Part shown: piece after piece, positions 56,766 through 64,000 of the stretch
Position numbering within the stretch: position 1 is the first letter of the stretch
Layout of the letters: each line of letters begins with the position of its first letter
NCBI GenBank assembly: GCA_963920525.1
Contig: OY986438.1
Location: 53,331,753-53,395,752 of the forward strand
Direction: 5' to 3'
Origin: Dichetophora obliterata
Taxonomy: Eukaryota; Arthropoda; Insecta; Diptera; Sciomyzidae
Length of the DNA: 64,000 nucleotides
Position numbers and translations under genes: made by a program
Notes under the pieces: generated by a model
The model's database searches: none
The model's input: only the letters and a program-made list of their open reading frames with translations
Told to the model about the DNA's origin: nothing

Positions 56766-57057
56766 TGTTAAAAAGCTTTAAGTCACAAATCTTCCTTTCG
56801 CCTCATTTTTTTCCGTCAGCAAAAACAAAAGAAACCAGCCAACTTTAATATTGATAGCAACATATCGTTGCCAAATTTCTAATAGGATGTAAGTCAAAAT
56901 TGGGCAAAGGAACGTTTATTAGAGGTTAAGGTAGATTGGTCAAAACTACATCCTCTCAACGACATTTCCTACCACTACCATTTATAAACTTTCATCGCAG
57001 AATGATGTGTTTTAAGGATCTTTTGATTAGAAAGAGAGAAAGAAAGGTATTAGTGTA

Positions 57058-57147
57058 AGACCATTATCTGGCCGGGATTCAAAGCCGGGACTCCTGGGTG
57101 ATAGGTAAGCGCGCTACCACGAGAATACTACTATACTACCGTCCAAG
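57058..57147 (-). repeat. tRNA-derived SINE head, minus strand
   Basis: On the minus strand, TCGTGGTAGCGCGCTTACC and, 30 bases on, the box B-like GGCTTTGAATCCCGG give a clear tRNA-like head. The downstream body (57055-56990) is pyrimidine-rich. The box A spacing is longer than in a true tRNA, so I call it a SINE. Confidence 0.55.
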
Positions 57148-57720
57148 AAACATACAAAAGCATTTTAATTAAACAACTGAACCTACCGTCAAGTTCTTTA
57201 CACAGAAATAGAAAATATAAATTTCATTTAGAATTTTCGAAGTATTCAAATAATTATGTACATATCTTATTTTTTTGCAAAAGCAAAAATAAATTTTCTA
57301 CAAAATTCTTATTGTGAAACAAGTGTTAAATTTTACTAAAAAGAAAAAGTTATTTGTATATTACAGTTTATTATGAAGTAAAATGAAACAACTGTTGTAA
57401 AATTTTACTAATTAAAATATATTTTTATTTAACAGTTGTTGAATGTTGAAGCAAAGTCCTTCCAAGACTGAAATAACCAATTCGTTTTTATTTTCATTGT
57501 TGAATGTTATTCTTATGAGACTAGTTATTTTAATATATTTCTACATGTTTTGTAGTGAAAGTATGCAATTACTGTTGAATCTTACTATAATTTCAATTGT
57601 AAAGTTTGTGTTAAATTAGGCTGCATTATAAAAAGTTAAACATATGTTGAATTTTAATTGTGTAATGCGAATTGCCTACAAGTATTGTAGTCCATTTGAA
57701 CAAAAACTTTTTAGAGTGTA

Positions 57721-58337
57721 GAAAGTCGACAAACAAGTCTAACTGTCGACTAGCCATTTGAACGACATTTTAACCTGCTTGACAGCGAGCGCAGTCCACA
57801 GAGCTCACTGAATGCAGTCTCTTAACACCAGCACGATTACAACGAAGCCGCATGTTTCTTGCGTTGCACTTAATGTCAGACATCAAGCTCTACTGCAGGA
57901 AATGTCGAAAATGTTCAGCACTGGACAACCATGATGACAACAGGTTTTTGCTTAGTTGTATTGTGTTGGCTGGTTTGCTAAGAACTTAAATTCGGTTAAG
58001 TTCATCAAAGTCATTTACTTTTTGAGCTTCCTTACTATTGCCAAAAGCCATAAAACGGAAACAAGTTTTATTAATATGTGTTAAATTTGATAATAAAGAC
58101 GGATTTGAAAGAAAGATAGAAAGAAATTTGTCCGAGTTTAAGAAGAGGTTGGACGTTTTTTTGGAATGTTGTCTTCGAATTCTTCAAAATTTCTTAACTT
58201 AAGTAAAAATAAAACTTAAACAATTAAGCACCCATGAGATAATCACACTTTCAGCAAACGAAAAATCCAGTTCTAGTTAGGTTTTGTAAACCTTTATGCA
58301 TTGCTTTTTTCTGGTTCATGACAATGTTGCTAATTTC
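57721..58337. other. No gene recognised
   Basis: Bases 57721-57960 have a richer composition but no motif-bearing frame. The rest is AT-rich. Confidence 0.4.
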
Positions 58338-58732
58338 ACGGGCACTGGCACGACGACCATTTGCACGAGCACGCACGAACACAAAATTTATTTTTCGTTC
58401 TTGCACGAAAATGCACGAACACGTAAGACAAAGCACGAAGACGTACGAAAAAGCACGATTAAAACTTTACAAAGTAGCTATGAAAAAGTTAAACATTTTT
58501 TAAAACTTATGTTTTAACATAAAAATATTGATACTGTTATATCATTAGAATGTGTTTTTATTATTTTTAATAGTTTTTTCCAATAACGTATTAATTTTGA
58601 AGAAATAAGAACATAGTTGCTAAAGTGAAAGTAGTAAAATTCTATTGCACGAACACGGAAAAGCACGCACGACTTTGCTAAGCACGCACGTGCACGCACG
58701 AAGTTATTGTTTTAGGCACGGGCCCCATCTCT
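58338..58732. mobile_element. hAT remnant with GCACGAACACG subterminal repeats
   Basis: The motif GCACGAACACG and variants occur many times at 58355-58460 and, inverted or direct, at 58645-58700. The right end read on the minus strand, TAGAGATGGGGCCCGTGCC, matches the style of hAT termini. The left terminus is missing or eroded, and no 8-base duplication can be set. No transposase is seen. Confidence 0.5.
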
Positions 58733-59319
58733 ACTTTGAATATCGATTTCTCATGTTTTATATATTTGTGGCACTCAATGTTGGTTATGCCACACTATAC
58801 GATAAATCAATGGAAAAAAGAGCTCAATACCTTTCCAATAAAAAATGCATATTTTATACATGTTTTAAAAAATCGCCATTTTGAAAATGCCGACATATCG
58901 AATTTTTGGAGTCCCAAAAGAGTTTGTGTGTATCCAAAATAAGTGTACGATCAAAATCTTTATTGTTTTGCTTATCTTAGGTATTCATTCTAAAGAAGAA
59001 AAAAGTTACATTAAAAATACTTGATTTTTTGGCTAAAAAAGGGGTTCAGGAGAACCAAAACCGCTCCATTAGGATTTTTCCGATCCAAAAAAAAAATATG
59101 CCGAAATAGTTTTTAAGAAACTCCAATAGTCGACTTAATGCCTACTCTAAATTTAGTGTGATCTTTTCCGATATTATTTCAATAAAATTTTTTGTGAAAA
59201 AGTTTACGCAAGGCCCCCCCTAATCGTTAGTTTTTAAGAAAGGTACAGCACGGATAGGTGCAGATAGGAACATCAAAAGTAAAAAACATTTTTAACTACT
59301 ATCAATTAATTAATTATAG
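58733..59319. other. No gene recognised
   Basis: AT-rich spacer without motifs. Confidence 0.4.
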
Positions 59320-59321
59320 TA

Positions 59322-59679
59322 CACAGTAAAAAATTTGAGGGTAAACTTTATCTTTTTTATAACATTTGTGTGGTATAAACTTTTTTATTCCAAATAATTT
59401 ATTAATTTTATACCACTCAATTTTATAAAAATAATAGAACAAATATAATTTAAAAATTTTATATGAATATCATATGTAAATCAAAATATATTCTGGTTCG
59501 AAAGTAAAAAATTGACCGAAATTGGGAAATTTAAAAATATAGTGGTTTCGATTGGTCTGACGAGAAAAATGGTCTGGAAAACTTTATAAGATTTGATGGC
59601 ATAAATTTTAAAACATTTTTGGTTTGGATTTATATGTATACCAAATAGTATAAAATTTATCCTCATATTTTTTACTGTG
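59322..59679. mobile_element. TA-flanked MITE, 358 bp
   Basis: The ends CACAGTAAAAAATTTGAGGG and the inverted CACAGTAAAAAATATGAGGA agree over about 30 bases and are bordered by TA (59320-59321 and 59680-59681). The element is AT-rich and non-coding. Confidence 0.75.
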
Positions 59680-59900
59680 TATGTAGTTAAAAACTAATAA
59701 AAAGTAATATACATGCTACTCTTTCTATATCTATCGACTTCTTTATTTATCTAAACTATTGTGTAAAATTTAAGTGCAAATTTCTTTTTACTTATAAACT
59801 TCAAAAGTACTGTCAAGATTTCTATAAAAAACTTTTAAAATATTATATTTGTGCCTAACCAGTTTATAGGGGTATTTTTTCGAAATTTAAATAATAAGTA

Positions 59901-60804
59901 TGGTGCGTTGGGTGAAGCGTTTCGGTGGGTAAAGCGTTTCACCTGTGAAATTTTGACAGCGCGCTTACATATAACCAAGTGTCATATCGTCACTTGTTGC
60001 TTTCATTACCGCACAGTTTTTCATGATACAGCGAAGCGTTCAGACGTACATTGTATTGCTCTTCCAAAACAAGGGTAACAATTTTTTTCCAAAAGTTTTT
60101 TTTTGATCGAAAGAATTTATCGTGTTTTATGCCAATTACTCAACACAAATTCAAGGTAAATATATCAGTCGTGTTGGTTTTATGGTGTTCTTGAAAAATA
60201 TGAAGTTTTTGTGAAATATCTATAGAAGGTTGAGCGATGCCAGACGTGTTTTCAAAATGAACGTTTGACCCCACAAACTCAATTTTAATGCGTATTTAGT
60301 GTTTTTGTGTGTGTTGAAAGCGTTTTTATTGGTTTTGTTGGCATTTTTCAATTCATTGCAACAAATGCGACCAGCTATATCACTTGAAATGCGGCGACAT
60401 GAACAACAGTGGCTACTACTCCTGTCGAAACTGCCTCGATATTAGCGATGAATTATAAATTTGGATTCGATGACTATTATTCAGTATTTTAGTTTCTTGC
60501 TGACTTACGAGACTGCTCGAGGCCATTAAACCGATTTGTGTTGATGTTCATACATTACAACGGAAAGATTCTTTTGATGAAACGCTTCACTCCACCATTT
60601 TTCAAAAATCGAAAAACGAAAAATTTTCGAAGTATCCCCATAATTTTTTGCAGAAATCGAAACTGTTCAAATTCAAGTGCATAGAAATTAAAAAAATGTC
60701 CATTTTTGCTATTTAAGCCAAAAACCATTCAAAAATTATCATTTTTGGGTGTGCTGTGATGTGAGCTTCAAAACAAAAGCGAAACGTTTCACCCCTCTGC
60801 ACCA
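59901..60804. mobile_element. TA-flanked inverted-repeat element, 904 bp
   Basis: The ends TGGTGCGTTGGGTGAAGCGT and the inverted TGGTGCAGAGGGGTGAAACG share a core GGGTGAARCGTTTC, bordered by TA (59899-59900 and 60805-60806). The motif AAGCGTTTCACC is repeated inside the left end. No transposase motif is visible; the family is unknown. Confidence 0.65.
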
Positions 60805-61103
60805 TACATTTTTATTCTTAACACTTTTTAAAAATACCGATTAAGTGTTGTGTTAATAATAAGTGTTGTGTTTTAAGATACAAGCCCAGATTAAACTCTT
60901 AGGGCCAGTTTCACGACCATTAGTTAACCAATTGGTTAACTAACTAAAGGCTGTTAGTTAACTATAACTTTTCATGATGTGTGTTTCACAATACTTTAGT
61001 TAACTAATAGCAATTTTGTTAACAAATATGGCAGCACTGTATAAAACATATGTTTAAGACATTTGCTTTAAATTCTTTTCTTCTGAACAATTAAAAAAAA
61101 ACA

Positions 61104-61990
61104 ATGGATGCGATACAAAGTGAAAGTGCTAATTTTTCATCAAATGAGATTGATTTTCTTTTGGAAATAGTGGACAGATACAAATACATAATTAAATATA
61201 AAAAACCCGATAAGTATCATGCAGATGAAAAGAAGAAAACATGGCTAAAAATAAAACAGAATACAATTGCCAGAATGCGGAATGGACGTACAGGAATTAA
61301 AAGGTTCTAAAAACTAAATATTACAACCTAAAAAAGGATCTAAAAAGGAGAGCGGCCGCTGAAAAGCGGTCTTTGTACGTGACTGGTGGAAAGCCGCCTG
61401 CAAGGTTGTTGGTGACTACAACAGATGACAAAGTGCGATCCATTTTGAACGAACGTCAAGAATCTGGACTGGATTCCATATACGACTGCGATGCCTTGGA
61501 CGTAGTCAATGTTCTGGATTGTGGGATGTATCTGACCCAGGAAGAAACGGTAGATGAAACCAGTAAGAACCAAACGGTTTATATGCATTATTGCCAGAAT
61601 TTATATATTTTTTTTTCTAGCAGTGAAAGTGCCAGATAAAACTCTGGAATCTATCAGCTGGCAAAAATATAACCCGCAGAAGCTTAAAACTCCAACGAAT
61701 CCTAAGCTTAAGGCACATGAAAGAAACGAAAATTGAAAGACAACAAAATTGGCAAAGCTAGCAGATATTAAATCTAAATGGACGAAAAAAAGATGAAAGA
61801 AATTGAAATCTTGGACAATGAGCATAAGATACGTATGAAAACAATGGAGGAAAAGCATGAAATGGACAAACAAGAATTTTAATTACGTAAGAAGAAGCTT
61901 GATTTGCGCATTAAGCATATGGCTGACAAGCACAAGCTAGAAAAGCAATTATTGGGAATGAAATTAACGATTAAATACCTTAATGATTCA
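61104..61990 (+). pseudogene. Harbinger Myb/SANT-like DNA-binding protein, broken
   Basis: In Harbinger elements a second protein with a Myb/SANT-type domain recruits the transposase to element ends and the nucleus. From the ATG at 61104 come a short acidic start and the trihelix-like block FSSNEIDFLLEIVDRYKYII, then KKKTWLKIKQNTIARMRNG. A frameshift near 61308 precedes TKYYNLKKDLKRRAAAEKRS and LYVTGGKPPARLL. After the intron (61563-61620) come VKVPDKTLESISWQKYNPQ and, with stops and frame changes, a charged coiled-coil end (KWTKKKMKEIEILDNEHKIR, HKLEKQLLGMKL). The fold-back insertion at 62003 cuts the end. The order of parts is exactly that of intact family members, but the copy is non-functional. 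Confidence 0.82.
61563..61620 (+). other. 58-base intron in the Myb-like gene
   Basis: GT-AG boundaries (GAAACCA|GTAAGAACC and TTTTTTTCTAG|CAGTGAAAG) with a pyrimidine-rich end. Removing it joins the VDET codons to the SVKVPDKTL segment, as in the expected protein. Confidence 0.7.
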
Positions 61991-62002
61991 GCCTTGGCGC
62001 TT

Positions 62003-62301
62003 AGTCCCGTCGCAGTACAATATCGTAGAAACTACAAAAAAGGCATCACTGAGTTTATTCGAAGCGCCATTCGTAAGATTTTTGAAATAATTTGTTACGA
62101 CGTGTTTTGGTTGTCGGAGAAAAATTTTGAAAAAAAATTCAGAAAGAGTAACCACATTTATTGTATGAATTTTTATCATAATTTTCTCCGACAACCAAAC
62201 ACGTCGTAACAAATTACTTCAAAAATCTTACGAATGGCGCTACGAATAAGCTCAGCGATTCCTTTTTCGTAGTTTCTACGATATCGTTCTACGACGGGAC
62301 T
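62003..62301. mobile_element. Fold-back element, about 299 bp
   Basis: Nearly the whole element is two inverted arms of about 125-140 bases around a spacer of about 40 bases. The ends are AGTCCCGTCG and its inverse, and the arms share ATATCGTAGAAACTAC and TTCGTAAGATTTTTGAA. It sits in the 3' part of the Harbinger Myb gene. The target duplication is not clear. Confidence 0.75.
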
Positions 62302-62319
62302 CAGTATATGTCTGAATAT

Positions 62320-62390
62320 TCGTTCCGCATTCTGGCAACTGTGCTCTGCTTCAGTTTTTAAACATGCTTCTGCCTTCTCATCCGCATGAA
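62320..62390 (-). pseudogene. Inverted fragment of a second Myb-like gene copy
   Basis: Read on the minus strand this matches the Myb-like gene at 61222-61285: ATGAGAAGGCAGAAGCATG against ATGAAAAGAAGAAAACATG, ending in the shared TTGCCAGAATGCGGAA. It therefore encodes the middle of the same DNA-binding domain but from a diverged copy, in reverse orientation. It suggests two Harbinger copies joined tail to tail or an internal inversion. Confidence 0.65.
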
Positions 62391-62391
62391 A

Positions 62392-62589
62392 GGCTGAATT
62401 CCTAAATGCATTTATGCAATGTATCAGTGTGTTTTATTTTGAATTAGTGCTAAGTTTATATACGAGCACTACGCAACTATTTAGATATTCTTAAAAATAA
62501 TATATTTGCCAATTTTGGTTAAAAACTTTCTGACCAATTCGAAATAAAATACACTGATGCAATGTATTAATGCATTTACGAACTCAGCC
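62392..62589. mobile_element. Small MITE, copy 2
   Basis: Same family as 4420-4610: the arms start GGCTGAATTCCTAAATGCAT and contain ATCAGTGTGTTTTATTTTGAAT, mirrored at 62530-62589. It directly borders the inverted Myb fragment. Together the two copies define the element length as about 190-200 bases. Confidence 0.65.
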
Positions 62590-62637
62590 AAATTCATTCG
62601 ATTTTTTGCTTTTAATTTTGTGTTTGTATTTGAATAT

Positions 62638-62782
62638 CTTAATTAATTTTATAGTACTACTGTGAATTAAAGTATTATTTATGTTTCCAGTTTACTTTTG
62701 CATTCAGATATGTGTTTAAATTTAAACACCTTAATTAATTTTATAGTACTGCTGTGAATTAAAGTATTATTTATGTTTTAAG
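62638..62782. repeat. Direct repeat, about 50 bases, 92-base period
   Basis: TTAATTAATTTTATAGTACT and the following GTGAATTAAAGTATTATTT occur at 62639 and 62731 with a single difference in the part examined. The repeat is just downstream of the transposase stop, in its 3' region. Confidence 0.7.
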
Positions 62783-62825
62783 TAAGAATGATATTTATAT
62801 TTAAAAATAGTTACTAAAAAAAAAA

Positions 62826-63230
62826 TTACATTTTTGCAAAGTAAGAATCAATGAGCGGTCTTCTGGCATAATTGTTTACATTTCGATCTCCAACTCCTCG
62901 ATTATGAGGAACACCGAGTACAGTATTTACAACTTCATTTAGTTCACTTCTAAGAAAAGGTGCATTCGTATCGTTTCTGAGGCAGCAAATATTGTGTAGA
63001 ACAGCGGTTGCAATAATAATACTTTGAACTTTCTGCAAATGCAAGCGAACTCATAAAGAAAGCACAGGGAATCGACGCTTTCATACGCCATATGACCGTT
63101 CCACACAATTTCTCGTTCCAATAAGCGATTCATTGAATAAATTTTCAGCCGCAGTATTAGTTTAGGAGAAGAAGGATGGTAAAATGTTGTTTGTATTTTC
63201 TGAACCGCTATCTGCAACAACTATTCCATT
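62826..63230 (-). pseudogene. Harbinger DDE transposase C-terminal part
   Basis: PIF/Harbinger transposases are DDE nucleases related to the vertebrate host protein HARBI1. On the minus strand, in two frames, are YSMNRLLEREIVWNGHMAYE (normally an N-x-ERxxGxWK-type motif containing the last catalytic glutamate), LCFLYEFACICRKFKV, and in the next frame MHLQKVQSIIIATAVLHNIC and CLRNDTNAPFL, ending at 62826. IIATAVLHNIC is the family's most recognisable tail. A frameshift near 63040 joins the halves. The first two catalytic aspartates lie beyond 63230 and are absent, so the gene is truncated there. Confidence 0.82.
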
Positions 63231-64000
63231 CCCAAATTCGCCGGATAAAACGGTACGGTGTTGCGTCATGTGTGGAACCTGGCCACCGCGCAACGACGCA
63301 CAGTCGGTTGAAATCCCAAAAGATGGAGATTGATTTACCAAGAAGTCGGAGGGAATTTTTTGCTTTTTTTTTAATTAGATTGAGTACAAATAAGAAAAAA
63401 ATCTGTCCGTCCGTCCGTCCGTCTGTCAGTCTTTTGATATGATTAAAGTCGTAATTTTGAAGCTATCGTCATGAAATTGGGATATTTAAGCTTGTATCTA
63501 AAATGTAAAGAATAAGTTAAAAATGAGCCAAATCGGATGAAAACCACGCTTATTTCCCATACAGAGTTACTTTATTTTAAACGTAAAAACTCTTTAAAAT
63601 CTACAAAAATTAAAAAAATTCCATGTAATTTAGCACGTTTTCCTCTTCAATATAAATTCAAAGTATGAAATTCGGCAAAATCCGATGAATACCACGCCTA
63701 CTTCCCATACATAATGACGTCATCTAAATAGAAAAACCTTCATAAATTCCTCAAAAATTAATTCATTGCGTAATATAAATAATTTAAATAATTAAATTGC
63801 ATTTTGATTTGAAATTCGGAGAAGTTGGAAAAAACCACGCCTATCGTCAATACAAAATAACGTCATCCATAAAATAAAAAGTTCAAAACTTCGGCCCAGT
63901 CGAAAATCATTCCTTATTACTTTTTTAACACAAAATTCATAACAAGTGTATATAATTTATAATATATAAACAATAACACGAGTAGCAAAAAATTTATTTG
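63231..64000. repeat. Degenerate repeats with a GTCC microsatellite
   Basis: A (GTCC)n-like run at 63403-63431 is followed by about three diverged units with ACCACGCYTAYTTCCCATAC near 63543, 63691 and 63833, period about 145. They resemble the array at 18640-19560. Bases 63231-63400 are unassigned. Confidence 0.5.

Larger units (their letters stand above)
53620..57718. mobile_element. TA-flanked element expanded by later insertions
   Basis: The left end CACTCTAAGAAATAATTTTG and the inverted right end CACTCTAAAAAGTTTTTG are bordered by TA (53618-53619 and 57719-57720). The outer arms are AT-rich and similar in style, about 200 bases on the left and 550 on the right. The middle is filled by a LINE, a MITE, a repeat fragment and SINE pieces. 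The pairing of the two ends is inferred from the 12-base match plus TA. Confidence 0.45.
60902..63230. mobile_element. PIF/Harbinger element, rearranged
   Basis: The left end GGGCCAGTTTCACGACC follows TTA (60899-60901), the 3-base target typical of Harbinger. The subterminal palindrome TTAACCAATTGGTTAA comes next. The two Harbinger genes are present in opposite orientation: a Myb/SANT-like protein on plus and a DDE transposase end on minus. A fold-back element, an inverted Myb fragment and a MITE lie between. The right terminus was not found, so the element is truncated or its right end replaced. Confidence 0.8.

Overview
The window looks like a piece of a fly (dipteran) nuclear genome, very AT-rich and dense with transposable elements. 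The evidence is the mix of families: mariner, Tc1, pogo, hAT and PIF/Harbinger DNA elements, non-LTR retrotransposons with insect-type endonuclease, reverse transcriptase and RNase H domains, and short introns of about 58 bases. One tRNA-derived repeat (42655-42965) carries a body I remember from tephritid fruit flies, so Tephritidae is a reasonable but unverified guess. No complete host protein-coding gene is visible. The window is probably intergenic or deep intronic sequence, with a possible non-coding first exon at the left edge.

Layout. 1-1543: richer, unique-looking sequence with a strong splice donor near base 145. 1544-2315: a small TA-flanked inverted-repeat element. 2516-5268 and 8584-9827: two copies, in opposite orientation, of one hAT family; the first is broken by a nested 1.0 kb element that holds a MITE and a 117-base tandem array. 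9836-15190: no recognisable gene. 15192-18640: a decayed LINE on the minus strand, followed by a tandem array to 19560. 20393-22013: a complete but disabled Tc1 element. 22886-23193: a fold-back hAT MITE with a perfect 8-base target duplication. 24891-25560: a mariner-superfamily relic. 26185-26904: a deleted pogo/Tigger-like element. 28015-29301: a structurally intact mariner whose 345-residue transposase has all three catalytic aspartates. 30385-33541: an old mariner relic, a hAT relic and another TA-flanked element. 33965-36406: a hAT-type element that contains a second inverted-repeat element, which in turn carries a broken copy of two host genes, POLR3K (RNA polymerase III subunit RPC10) and YRDC (tRNA threonylcarbamoyl-AMP synthase), joined in frame. 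36567-37880: a LINE reverse transcriptase fragment. 38155-43285: sparse, with tRNA-like SINE remains. 43555-48850: a three-deep nest (gag-protease terminal-repeat retroelement inside a plus-strand LINE inside a minus-strand LINE with RNase H). 48851-53619: no firm gene, two weak candidates. 53620-57718: a TA-flanked element that has collected a LINE, a MITE and SINEs. 58338-60804: hAT remains and two more TA-flanked elements. 60902-63230: a rearranged PIF/Harbinger element with its Myb-like gene, a spliceosomal intron and an opposing transposase fragment. 63400-64000: degenerate repeats of the same kind as at 18640-19560.

Almost every coding signal belongs to a mobile element, and all but the mariner are visibly broken. 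The most notable object is the POLR3K-YRDC copy nested between inverted repeats, which looks like host gene capture by a DNA transposon. Next are the compact gag-protease element whose start codon lies inside its terminal repeat, and the mariner. All identifications are by eye from motifs; none has been checked by database search.
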